From: BOG-931 sp963781725
Lineage (GTDB): Bacteria; Pseudomonadota; Alphaproteobacteria; Rhizobiales; Xanthobacteraceae
Assembly (NCBI GenBank): GCA_963781725.1
Contig: CAWAGV010000001.1
Location: 1,364,001 to 1,428,000 of the forward strand
Direction of reading: 5' to 3'
Length of the DNA: 64,000 nucleotides
A program made the translations under genes and the position numbers. Positions 24,355 through 33,461 of the stretch are shown piece after piece (position 1 is the first letter of the stretch; the number at the start of each line of letters is the position of its first letter). The notes beneath the pieces were generated by a model. The model worked only from the letters and a program-made list of their open reading frames with translations. It was not told the origin of the DNA and ran no database searches.

Positions 24355-24479
24355 AACCGCCGTGAACTTTTTGACGAAATCTAATTGGCTAAAACTGGAT
24401 CGGTGACCGCAACGTTCAATACAGGCTTGGGCACTACAGAAGGTATTTGGCTGGTGAGGCGATGAACAGGAGTTGGAAC

Positions 24480-24737
24480 ATGACGACGCCTAGATCGCTC
24501 GCAATCATGTCGACATTCTACAAGAAGGTTCCGCTTGTCTGCGCGGCAGCTGCGGCCGGTGTGGTGCTTTGCGCAATGCCGATATCGTTCGAACGTTCGG
24601 CAATATCAGGCATTGCTTTGTCTATTGACCAAGCGCAAGCCCGCGTTGGTAATCCGGGAAGTGCGGCCAGTGTTGCCGGGGTCAATCGGCGCAATCGGCG
24701 TGACGAACGGCGCTGCGCGACAGGCGTCACCTGCTAG
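24480..24737 (+). CDS. small secreted protein, shortened paralogue of the gene at 18545
   Basis: Encodes 85 aa from the ATG at 24480 with GGAG upstream. A signal-like segment (VCAAAAAGVVLCAMP) precedes ALSIDQAQARVGNPGSAASV and AGVNRRNRR, matching the core of the protein at 18545-18823. The Tyr/Gly-rich tail of that protein is replaced by a short DERRCATGVTC end, so this copy may be truncated or frameshifted. Confidence 0.55.
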   Translation: MTTPRSLAIMSTFYKKVPLVCAAAAAGVVLCAMPISFERSAISGIALSIDQAQARVGNPGSAASVAGVNRRNRRDERRCATGVTC

Positions 24738-25021
24738 TGGGCCGAAAGAACGCCTGTTTGCCCGTAGTGTGCTAATTCTTCGTCCAGCGCGATGCCAGAA
24801 ACCGCCTCCACTGGCGGCCACTCTATTTTAAGGAGGGGTGTCGGCTCCTCGCCCGTCGCCACCAATCAAGGTGCTAGAATATTTCAGTCGCCATTCGGGG
24901 CGTAGCAGACATCGAGCACCGCTGGAGTCAGGAAACTTCAGTAGCGACTGACCCGAAGCCGTCATTGACCCGCCACCTCATCGGCCTACCCTGTCCTCTT
25001 GATCCCATAGGGAGCGGGGCC
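24738..25021. other. intergenic region, little visible content
   Basis: There is a weak half copy of the interspersed repeat (GACTGACCCGAAGCCGTCATT broken at about 24946-24966). A G-rich ribosome-binding sequence GGGAGCGGGG at 25012-25021 serves the short leader ORF that follows. No other feature was seen. Confidence 0.35.
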
Positions 25022-25066
25022 ATGAAAAGCGCCAACCTGGATAGAACGCAGGAGTTCGCTTCATGA
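25022..25066 (+). CDS. 14-residue leader ORF coupled to the next gene
   Basis: ATG at 25022 opens MKSANLDRTQEFAS and ends in TGA at 25064-25066, overlapping the ATG of the next gene as ATGA. It has its own GGGAGCGG site 5-12 nt upstream, and it contains the GCAGGAG site of the next gene. This arrangement allows translational coupling. Whether the peptide is made is unknown. Confidence 0.4.
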   Translation: MKSANLDRTQEFAS

Positions 25067-25548
25067 CGCTCACAAGACGAAAAGCAATCGCGTTGTTCCC
25101 AGCCAGCATGGTGGCTGCTTCAGGTTTTCCTCAATCTGGAGCGGCTCAAACAAAGGACCCCCCGAGAGAAATCCAGACGCTTATCGATAAGCACATCAAT
25201 GGCTTCAACGCCCAGAATGTCGAGCTTTTCCTCGGCGTTTTTGGGGACACCGCCATCATCATTGATGGCATCGCACCTTATCGCTGGTTGAACCCGAATG
25301 CTCCGGCCAATTGGCTTGCTGACGTAGAAAAGTGGCGTAAGAACCTTGGGGTCACGCACGAGCACCTGTCGTACAAGATGGGGTTCTGGAACGTGGAGGG
25401 CTCCGACGCGTATGCCGTCATAGCGGGGACGCTCTCGGTAACCATTAAGGGTCAAACCGTCGCGCGGGGCGGCACCCTCGCATATACGTTTTCAAAGCAC
25501 GGCGAGGAGTGGAAGATCGACGCACAGGCGTGGGGGCGCACGTCGTAA
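25063..25548 (+). CDS. exported SnoaL/NTF2-like protein
   Basis: Encodes 161 aa. The N-terminus TLTRRKAIALFPASMVAASG resembles a Tat signal. The mature domain begins IQTLIDKHINGFNAQNVELF and contains DTAIIIDGIAPYRW, YKMGFWNVEGSDAYAVIAGT and the closing EEWKIDAQAWGR, a standard NTF2-like cone. Such domains can be isomerases, hydrolases or binders; no catalytic set is evident. Its start overlaps a 14-codon leader ORF. Confidence 0.75.
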   Translation: MTLTRRKAIALFPASMVAASGFPQSGAAQTKDPPREIQTLIDKHINGFNAQNVELFLGVFGDTAIIIDGIAPYRWLNPNAPANWLADVEKWRKNLGVTHEHLSYKMGFWNVEGSDAYAVIAGTLSVTIKGQTVARGGTLAYTFSKHGEEWKIDAQAWGRTS

Positions 25549-25697
25549 AGGGTACAAGCCCCGCTGCCCACCCCGTCTTTTTCTGCCGCACCCGCTGCAC
25601 GGTCCATGGCGTAACCTCGCGTATTTCGCCCCTCCAATAGAACGCAGGCGAATGACCGTTGATGCCCTTGGCGGACGCGCCAGTTGTCGGCTGTGGA

Positions 25698-25779
25698 GTC
25701 CGCTTTTGGAGCTAAAGCGGACATTCAGCGTCGGCGACACCCGCGCGGGTGTTAACCGGTCGCGCCGCCACATCCCCCA
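25698..25779. repeat. most symmetric copy of the interspersed repeat plus tail
   Basis: GTCCGCTTTTGGAGCTAAAG then CGGACAT forms a near-perfect palindrome at 25698-25724. ACCGGTCGCGCCGCCACA then TCCCCCA at 25755-25779 repeats the tail found at 17398. Between them is a second small palindrome, ACACCCGCGCGGGTGT at 25737-25752. Confidence 0.6.
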
Positions 25780-25799
25780 CAAGACAATCCAGCGTGAAT

Positions 25800-25960
25800 G
25801 GATCGTCGGCCCAGCGCACGAAGAACTTCAGGAGATTCTCGGTCGGCGGGCCGGGATCCGGGCCGCTGCCCTTTTCCCGATCTTCTGCTTCTACGGCCCA
25901 ACCGAGGCCTTCTTCGACAAGACGTGGGCGTTGAACGACATCGAAGTAGCGCTGCAATAA
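25800..25960 (+). pseudogene. C-terminal fragment of a DUF1254/DUF1214 protein
   Basis: The frame ending at 25960 reads FPIFCFYGPTEAFFDKTWAL, then NDIEVALQ and a stop. This is the closing motif of DUF1214 proteins (F--L--YGP---FFDKTW---DIE). The sequence upstream does not continue the family in one frame. A separate middle fragment of such a gene lies at 18318-18489. Confidence 0.6.
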
Positions 25961-25978
25961 GAAAGGTCCAGCGGCGCG

Positions 25979-26019
25979 GTGTCTGCTGTTGGCCCCAAAG
26001 CGAACGCGACGCGGCCATG
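25979..26019. repeat. interspersed palindromic repeat, diverged copy
   Basis: GTGTCTGCTGTTGGCCCC then AAAGCGAACGCGACGCGG and CCAT. It keeps the GTC.GCT...GGCCC.AAAGCG layout and is the rightmost copy I found. Confidence 0.4.
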
Positions 26020-26112
26020 CTCCGTAACGCGCGACACAATTCTCATGAGGAGTCTTGATAGGCTGATAGAAGGCGCGCAAAATCGCGCAGTCCAATCTGT
26101 GGGAGGAGCAGG

Positions 26113-26595
26113 ATGAAATTCTTGCGCGGAATTTTCTCGATAATTGTCCTGGCTGTGATGCTGGCGCCGGCACTTGCCGGAGAGGCTGCGCCATCGACCA
26201 AGCAGGCTGAAGCAGTCGAGGCGCTGGTCACTAAAGCAGCGGCATTGATTGAAAAAGAAGGTCAAACGGCAGCGTTCGCTCAATTCAGAAATAAAGACAG
26301 CGAATGGCTGCACGCCGACACATACCTGTATGCCTACGATCTCAAAGGCAATGTTCTGTTGAATGCCGCCTTCCCGCAGCGCGAAGGGACAAACATCGCC
26401 GGTCAGAAGGACGCCAACGGCAAACCGTTTCAGGATGAAATCCTGCAAACCGCTGCGACCGAGGGATCCGGGTGGGTCAGCTACATGTTTCCCAAGCCTG
26501 GACAAACCGAACCTTCCAAGAAATGGGCCTACGTGAAGAAGGCAACATTGAATGGGACGCCGGGTCTGATCGCCTCGGGCTTCTATCCCGAATAA
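26113..26595 (+). CDS. secreted single-Cache-domain protein
   Basis: Encodes 160 aa after a GGGAGGAG site. A signal peptide (FLRGIFSIIVLAVMLAPALAG) is followed by one small Cache-type sensor domain: VEALVTKAAALIEKEGQTAA, DSEWLHADTYLYAYDLKGNV, ILQTAATEGSGWVSYMF, KKWAYVKKAT and GLIASGFYPE. There is no TM or output domain, so it is a periplasmic ligand-binding protein, perhaps passing its signal to a separate receptor. Confidence 0.8.
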   Translation: MKFLRGIFSIIVLAVMLAPALAGEAAPSTKQAEAVEALVTKAAALIEKEGQTAAFAQFRNKDSEWLHADTYLYAYDLKGNVLLNAAFPQREGTNIAGQKDANGKPFQDEILQTAATEGSGWVSYMFPKPGQTEPSKKWAYVKKATLNGTPGLIASGFYPE

Positions 26596-26596
26596 C

Positions 26597-26789
26597 ACCC
26601 AACGCGCCTTGCATCATCACCGCGCCGGCGAACGACATGGTCGGCGCGGTGCACGATCGCATGCCGGTGATCATTCCGATCCCGCAGCGTCCGCGCCGGC
26701 TCGGCCCGGAGGCCGATCCGCGCGATCTGCTCAAGCCCTACCCGGCCCTCTTGATGAAGCTCATTCCGAAGATTCCGAAGCGGCGATAA
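26597..26789 (+). pseudogene. C-terminal remnant of an SRAP (YedK/HMCES) peptidase
   Basis: The frame reads CIITAPANDMVGAVHDRMPV, then IIP, RRLGPEADPRDLLKPYP and LLMKLIPK. ITxxAN-MV--(I/V)HDRMPVI is the hallmark of SOS-response-associated peptidases that cap abasic sites in single-stranded DNA. The N-terminal catalytic Cys2 region is absent and the fragment directly follows the Cache gene's stop, so it is a relic. Confidence 0.65.
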
Positions 26790-27058
26790 TGGGTGAAAAT
26801 AATTGTCCCTACCGTGTTGACTTTCTTGTCACCGAATACGATATGTAGCCCGCCCGCTCGTCGTGAGGGACGTCAACCGGTGACTCCGAGTGATGGAGCG
26901 GGCGCGGGTTCTGCGGGTTGGGTTCGTCAGCCCTCTCGCAGGCGGCCTGGGCATCATGCCCGTCCGGCAAGTGTTCGGACTGCGAGGTGCTCGCTGCACT
27001 GGCGTCGGGGAGGCGCGTTGGCCTTTGATCCGGCGTTTCCAGGAAGCGCTGGCCCGGG

Positions 27059-27205
27059 CCGGGTTGGGAGGCGACTCCCTTCAATCCGCAGTGGAGCGCC
27101 GAAAGGCGAGCGGCCCGTCAAAAGGGCCGCGGCTGTGCCTGGTAACGGGTGCAGCTCCCGACTACGCGCCGCTCGGCGCTCCGCTTCCCTTGTTTTCAGG
27201 GAAGC
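27059..27205 (+). ncRNA. candidate structured RNA with GNRA hairpins upstream of suhB
   Basis: Four perfect hairpins follow each other. GGGAG-GCGA-CTCCC (27066-27079) can be extended by CGGGTT/AATCCG pairing. CGCC-GAAA-GGCG (27097-27108) has a GNRA loop, as does the first. GCGGCCC-GTCAAAA-GGGCCGC lies at 27110-27130. GCTTCCCT-TGTTTTC-AGGGAAGC lies at 27183-27205. Two GNRA-type loops in tandem are a hallmark of structured RNA. Strand is assumed from the downstream gene. A suhB-associated RNA motif is known in alphaproteobacteria, but I cannot confirm membership. Confidence 0.35.
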
Positions 27206-27299
27206 AAATTGAAATGCCTCACGTGCGTTCGAGGCGAAATCATTGCTAAGCGTCGCAACTGCACAGCGCGAGCGCGCTGCGAGAACGCCTCTCTACACC

Positions 27300-27331
27300 C
27301 GTCATTGCCGGGCTTGACCCGGCAATCCATG
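27300..27331. repeat. CCGGGCTTGACCCGG palindromic repeat, copy A
   Basis: CGTCATTGCCGGGCTTGA then CCCGGCAATCCATG. The stem is TTGCCGGG (27305-27312) with CCCGGCAA (27318-27325). Confidence 0.7.
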
Positions 27332-27379
27332 CGGAAGAGCGGAGAGCACTTATGGATGTAGTTGCGCGCGGCGTCTCAA

Positions 27380-27411
27380 CATGGACCACCGGGTCAAGCC
27401 CGGTGGTGACG
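27380..27411. repeat. CCGGGCTTGACCCGG palindromic repeat, copy B, opposite orientation
   Basis: CATGGACCACCGGGTCAAG then CCCGGTGGTGACG. It is the reverse complement of the copy A pattern with compensatory stem changes (TTG/CAA to CCA/TGG), which shows that base pairing is being kept. Confidence 0.7.
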
Positions 27412-27469
27412 AAAACTGAGCCTTTGCCAAAAACTTGACTGCCCTACACCAGCACCGTACGGGACGCCC

Positions 27470-28282
27470 ATGCAGCACTCCGCCATACTCAATGTCATGG
27501 TCAAGGCGGCCCGCCGCGCCGGCCGCAGCCTCAAGCGCGATCTCGGCGAGATCGAGCACCTTCAGGTGTCGCTGAAGGGGCCGCGCAATTTCGTCACCGC
27601 CGCCGACCGCCGCGCCGAGGAAATGCTGCGCGACGACCTGGAAAAGGCGCGGCCGGGCTATGGCTTCCTGGGCGAGGAAGGCGGCTTCCGCGAAGGCAGC
27701 GACAAATCCCACCGCTGGATCGTCGATCCGCTCGACGGCACCACCAACTTCCTGCACGGCATTCCACAGTTCGCGGTATCGATCGCGCTCGAGCGCGACG
27801 GCGCGATCGTCGCCGGACTGGTCTACAACCCGGCCACCGAAGAGCTGTTTCTCGCCGAGCGCGGCAAGGGCGCATTCCTCAACGACCGCCGGCTGCGCGT
27901 CGCGGCGCGCAGCAAGCTCGCCGAAGCGGTGGTCGCCTGCGGCCTGCCGCATTACGGCCGCGGCGATCTCGCGGTGGCGCACCGGGAGATTTTCGCCGCG
28001 CAGCAGCAGTTTGCCGGATTGCGCCGCTACGGCGCCGCCACCCTCGACCTCGCCTGGATCGCGGCCGGACGGCTCGACGCCTATTGGGAGCGCGACCTGT
28101 CGCCGTGGGATATCGCCTCCGGGATCATCCTGGTGCGCGAGGCCGGCGGCTTCGTCAGCGACGTCGACGGCAAGGACGCCATGCTGACCAAGGGCAGCGT
28201 CGCCGCCGGCAACGACACCATGCACCGCGAACTGCTCAAGCTGCTGAAAAACGCAGCCCAAGAGCCGCCCGCGGCTTCGTGA
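27470..28282 (+). CDS. suhB: inositol-monophosphatase family protein
   Basis: Encodes 270 aa. The metal-binding signature WIVDPLDGTTNFLHGIPQFA and the second motif WERDLSPWDIASGIILVREA are intact, with LGEEGG supplying the catalytic Glu. The family hydrolyses inositol-1-phosphate and related sugar phosphates; SuhB also affects rRNA transcription antitermination in enterics. Length is normal. It begins the core-genome half of the window. Confidence 0.92.
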   Translation: MQHSAILNVMVKAARRAGRSLKRDLGEIEHLQVSLKGPRNFVTAADRRAEEMLRDDLEKARPGYGFLGEEGGFREGSDKSHRWIVDPLDGTTNFLHGIPQFAVSIALERDGAIVAGLVYNPATEELFLAERGKGAFLNDRRLRVAARSKLAEAVVACGLPHYGRGDLAVAHREIFAAQQQFAGLRRYGAATLDLAWIAAGRLDAYWERDLSPWDIASGIILVREAGGFVSDVDGKDAMLTKGSVAAGNDTMHRELLKLLKNAAQEPPAAS

Positions 28283-28470
28283 TGGAATTGGCGCGCTGCG
28301 CCCACAGCTTTGCCGCAATGACGCGGCACGTCTTTTTGCACGAGTGCGCTGCGGCAGAAGGACGCCTGAACCGGCTTTTTACTGTCACCGGCTCTGTGGC
28401 ATGATGGCGTCGTTCGGCGCGTCCGCGTGGCAGACCGCGTCAAACTTGAACCCGCGATAAAACGAAACAG

Positions 28471-29439
28471 ATGGCGAGCGACATCGACCCAGCCAAACTC
28501 ACCTCCCCCCGCATCTTCCTGATCCGGATGCTGGTGTTCCTGATCCTGTGCGGGCTGATCGCCTTCGTTCTGCAAAAACAGATCTTCAACGCCTTCCTCG
28601 CCAACCCGTGGCTCAACGGGCTGATCCTGGGCGTGCTGCTGATCGGCATCATCCTGTCGTTCCATCAGGTGATCCGGCTGTTTCCGGAGGTCGCGTGGGT
28701 CAACAATTTCCGCCGCGCCGATCCGAAGCTCGAAGCCTCACACACGCCGAAACTCCTGGCGCCGATGGCGGCAATGCTCGGCAGCGGCCGCGTCGACCGC
28801 GTGGCGATGTCGGCGCAGACCATGCGGGCATTTCTGGATTCGCTGGCGACGCGCCTCGACGAGGCGCGCGACATTTCCCGCTACCTCACCGGCCTCCTGG
28901 TGTTCCTCGGCCTGCTCGGCACGTTCTGGGGCCTGATCGAGACCGTCGGATCGGTCGGCAGCATCATCAACAACCTGAAAGCCGGCGGCGACGCCAACTC
29001 GGTGTTCGACGCGTTGAAGGAAGGGCTGGCCGCGCCGCTCGGCGGCATGGGCATCTCCTTCTCGTCGTCGCTGTTCGGCCTCGCCGGCTCGCTGATCCTC
29101 GGTTTCCTCGACCTGCAAACCAGCCAGGCGCAGAACCGCTTCTACACCAACCTCGAAGACTGGCTCGCCACCACCGTGCAGGACCTCGGCGCCGGCGCGA
29201 TCGGCGGCACCGGCATTGCCGATGCGTTCACGCGATTGCAGCAGTCGGTGGCCGACGGTGGCGGAACCAAGGCGACCTCGGCAGCCATGGCCAATCTCGC
29301 CGAGGCGATCCAGGGCCTGGTGCAGCACATGCGCGAAGAGCAGCAGATGATCCGCAACTGGGCCGACGAGCAGGCCAAGCTGAACAAGGACCTGCGCCGC
29401 TTCATTGAACGCGCGGCGCGCGAGCCGGCGGACAGATGA
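28471..29439 (+). CDS. MotA/TolQ/ExbB-type proton channel protein
   Basis: Encodes 322 aa. N-terminal TM helices (IRMLVFLILCGLIAFVLQ and GLILGVLLIGIILSFH) precede a cytoplasmic loop. Two further TM segments (YLTGLLVFLGLLGTFWGLIE and GMGISFSSSLFGLAGSLILG) carry the family signature. A helical C-terminus follows. It is immediately upstream of an OmpA-like gene with one N-terminal TM helix, a MotA/MotB-like stator pair. This non-flagellar pair is conserved in many Hyphomicrobiales; its task in the envelope is not established from sequence. Confidence 0.88.
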   Translation: MASDIDPAKLTSPRIFLIRMLVFLILCGLIAFVLQKQIFNAFLANPWLNGLILGVLLIGIILSFHQVIRLFPEVAWVNNFRRADPKLEASHTPKLLAPMAAMLGSGRVDRVAMSAQTMRAFLDSLATRLDEARDISRYLTGLLVFLGLLGTFWGLIETVGSVGSIINNLKAGGDANSVFDALKEGLAAPLGGMGISFSSSLFGLAGSLILGFLDLQTSQAQNRFYTNLEDWLATTVQDLGAGAIGGTGIADAFTRLQQSVADGGGTKATSAAMANLAEAIQGLVQHMREEQQMIRNWADEQAKLNKDLRRFIERAAREPADR

Positions 29440-29447
29440 GAATGCAA

Positions 29448-29518
29448 ATCATGATCCCGAAAAGCCTGTCCTCGGACTTGATCCGGGGATGGCTACCGGC
29501 TTTCGGATAAGATCATGC
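29448..29518. repeat. nested palindromic repeat
   Basis: Outer arms ATCATGATCCCGAAAAGCC (29448-29466) and GGCTTTCGGATAAGATCAT (29498-29516) pair imperfectly. Between them is an inner palindrome TCCTCGGACTTGATCCGGGG (29469-29488). The layout is a GATCATGC-type intergenic repeat carrying a CCGG-type repeat inside it. Confidence 0.55.
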
Positions 29519-29534
29519 TGCAAGAGAAATCGTG

Positions 29535-30558
29535 ATGGCGCTTTCCCGCGTCCGCCGCGACAGCGGCATGAATTACTGGCCGGGCTTCGTCGACGCACTG
29601 TCGACGCTGGTCCTGTCGTGTGATCTTCCTGCTCACCGTATTCATGGTGGCGCAGTTCTTCCTGACCCAGGACATCGCCGGCAAGGATACCGCGCTGCAA
29701 CGGCTCAACGCGCAGATTTCGCGGCTGAGCCAGCTATTGTCGCTGGAAACTGCGGGCAAGACCGATCTTGAAAGCCAGGTGGCGCAATTGCGCGCCTCGC
29801 TGTCGGCGGCGCAGGACGAGCGCGACCGGGCGCGCGGCTCCGCGGCGGCGCCGGCTCAGGGCGGCAACCAGGGCCAGGTCGACAATCTCAATTCGCAGAT
29901 CGACCTGCAGAAGGAAGCGACCGCGCGCGCTATCGCCCAGATCGAAAATCTCAACGAGCAGATTCGGGCGCTGCGCAACCAGATCGCGGCGCTGCAGGAA
30001 GCGCTCGGCACCTCGGAGCAAAAACAAAAAGACTCGCAGATCCAGATCGCCGATCTCGGCCAGCGCCTCAACGTCGCGCTGGCGCAACGGGTGCAGGAGC
30101 TGACGCGCTATCGCTCCGACTTCTTCGGCAAGCTCCGTGAAATTCTCGGCAACCGCCCCGACATCCGCGTGGTCGGCGACCGCTTCGTGTTCCAGTCCGA
30201 ACTGTTCTTCGACAGCGGCACCGCGTCACTGCGGCCGGAAGGCACCGCCGAGCTCGACAAAGTCGCCTCCGCGGTGCTCGACCTGCAAAAGCAGATCCCG
30301 TCCGAGATCAACTGGGTGCTGCGCGTCGACGGCCATACCGACACGCGGGCGCTCAGCACGGCGTCGCAGTTCAAGTCGAACTGGGAGCTGAGCGCCGCGC
30401 GCGCCATTTCCGTCGTGCAATACCTGATCAGCAAGGGCGTGCCGCCGCAGCGCCTGGTCGCCGCCGGCTTCGGCGAATTCCAGCCGATCGACCCGGGCAC
30501 CACCGACGACGCGTTCAGTCACAATCGCCGTATCGAGCTGAAGCTGACCGAGCGGTGA
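29535..30558 (+). CDS. OmpA/MotB-like peptidoglycan-binding protein, apparent frameshift
   Basis: The gene should start at 29535 (ALSRVRRDSGMNYWPGFVDA, then LSTLVLS). It then changes frame by one base between 29613 and 29620 to continue VIFLLTVFMVAQFFL from a GTG at 29620. A long coiled coil follows (LNAQISRLSQLL ... EQIRALRNQIAALQEALG), then an OmpA domain with FVFQSELFFDSGTASLRPEG, RVDGHTDTRA and RRIELKL. Correcting one extra base restores a single TM-anchored protein of about 340 aa paired with the MotA-like protein. Sequencing error and real mutation cannot be separated here. Confidence 0.8.
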
Positions 30559-30563
30559 CCAGA

Positions 30564-31037
30564 ATGGCGACGGCGGACGTTGCGTTGCGCCGCTACGAGC
30601 CCCGCGACGAGGACGCCTCGATCGCGCTGTGGCACCGCACCTGGCAGGCCGCCTACCCGCAGATCGATTTCGCCGCGCGGCTGGCGTGGTGGCGCAAGCG
30701 CTGGCGCGACGAGCTGGTGCCGGCCGCGGACGTGGTGGTCGCAGAGATTTTGAGCACGGCAACGAGCCCCGGCGCGCTGGCCGGCTTCGTGACCATCGAT
30801 CCGAGGACGATGTACCTCGATCAACTCGTCGTCGCGCCGGAGCACTGGCGGTCCGGCGTCGGCGCCCTGCTGCTGACCGAAGCGCGGCGCATCTCGCCGC
30901 GCGGGATCGACCTCGACGTCAACATCGACAACGCCCGCGCCATCGGCTTTTACGTCAAGCAGGGCTTTGCGATCACGGCTGAGGGAAAAAACCCGCTGTC
31001 CGGCAAGCCGGTTCACCGCATGAGCTGGCGGCCGTGA
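30564..31037 (+). CDS. GNAT-family N-acetyltransferase
   Basis: Encodes 157 aa from the ATG at 30564; a GTG at 30555 overlapping the preceding stop (GTGA) would add three residues. RYEPRDEDASIALWHRTW opens the fold, MYLDQLVVAPEHWRSGVGAL carries the acetyl-CoA pyrophosphate loop (Q/RxxGxG/A variant RSGVGA), and NIDNARAIGFYVKQGF is the C-terminal motif. The substrate is unknown. It is probably co-transcribed with the MotA/OmpA-like pair. Confidence 0.85.
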   Translation: MATADVALRRYEPRDEDASIALWHRTWQAAYPQIDFAARLAWWRKRWRDELVPAADVVVAEILSTATSPGALAGFVTIDPRTMYLDQLVVAPEHWRSGVGALLLTEARRISPRGIDLDVNIDNARAIGFYVKQGFAITAEGKNPLSGKPVHRMSWRP

Positions 31038-31113
31038 TGCACGGAGGGCGAGCGGATCAACAGTTTCTTCCGCTCGTCCTTGCGAAAGCAGGCACTCAGC
31101 GCAAAAAGTCCTG

Positions 31114-31135
31114 CATTCCCGCTTTCGCGGGAATG
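31114..31135. terminator. palindromic repeat serving as likely bidirectional terminator
   Basis: CATTCCCGC-TTTC-GCGGGAATG forms a 9-bp perfect stem between the convergent GNAT and ABC transporter genes. Wider pairing of CCGCTC (31071) with GAGCGG (31135) encloses it. It belongs to the CATTCCCGC repeat type common in alphaproteobacteria. Confidence 0.5.
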
Positions 31136-31147
31136 AGCGGAGAAATC

Positions 31148-33019
<1,872 letters not shown>

Positions 33020-33215
33020 GCGCCGCAACACCTTTTGCCGTCCGCGAACCGGGCGGACAATGCCCCGGTAAGGCTTTTGAGGCAACGTGCGGCGGCAGCG
33101 CAGCTTTGGCTTGTTTCGCCGCAATCGGCGGGGTATAGAACCGCCAAATTTCCCAAAGAACTCAATAGCCAGTTCTTGCGCCAAAGCGGCGCTATCAAGG
33201 CCGAAGGTTAAAGCT

Positions 33216-33440
33216 ATGAAAGCCGAAGGGCATCCCGACTACCACACCATCAAGGTCCTCATGACCGATGGCACCGAATTCACCACCCGTTCGACCTGGG
33301 GCCAGCCGGGCGACACGTTGCACCTTGACATTGATCCGAAGTCGCACCCGGCATGGACCGGCGGCCAGCAGCAGCTGCTCGACCGCGGCGGCCGGCTGTC
33401 GCGCTTCAACAAGAAGTTCGAAGGCTTCCTCAAAAAATAG
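33216..33440 (+). CDS. rpmE: 50S ribosomal protein L31, cysteine-free form
   Basis: Encodes 74 aa from the ATG at 33216: MKAEGHPDYHTIKVLMTDGT, then EFTTRSTWG, LHLDIDPKSHPAWTGGQQQL and RGGRLSRFNKKFEGF. The zinc-binding CxxC pair of the C+ form is absent, so this is the C- type usual in alphaproteobacteria. It is divergent from the ABC exporter, a neighbourhood typical of the order. Confidence 0.95.
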   Translation: MKAEGHPDYHTIKVLMTDGTEFTTRSTWGQPGDTLHLDIDPKSHPAWTGGQQQLLDRGGRLSRFNKKFEGFLKK

Positions 33441-33461
33441 TCGGGACTGGTTGGCAGGCCG

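Larger units (their letters stand above)
26790..27469. other. long gene-free region upstream of suhB
   Basis: About 680 bases with no recognisable protein. Overlapping open frames occur on both strands but none has a family match, a ribosome binding site or matching neighbours. It contains a cluster of strong hairpins (27059-27205) and two palindromic repeats (27300-27331, 27380-27411), listed separately. Confidence 0.5.

Noticed and set aside
26890..27249. 119-residue plus-strand frame in the region before suhB
   Set aside because: No family match and no ribosome binding site; the same bases form strong hairpins, so RNA is the better reading.
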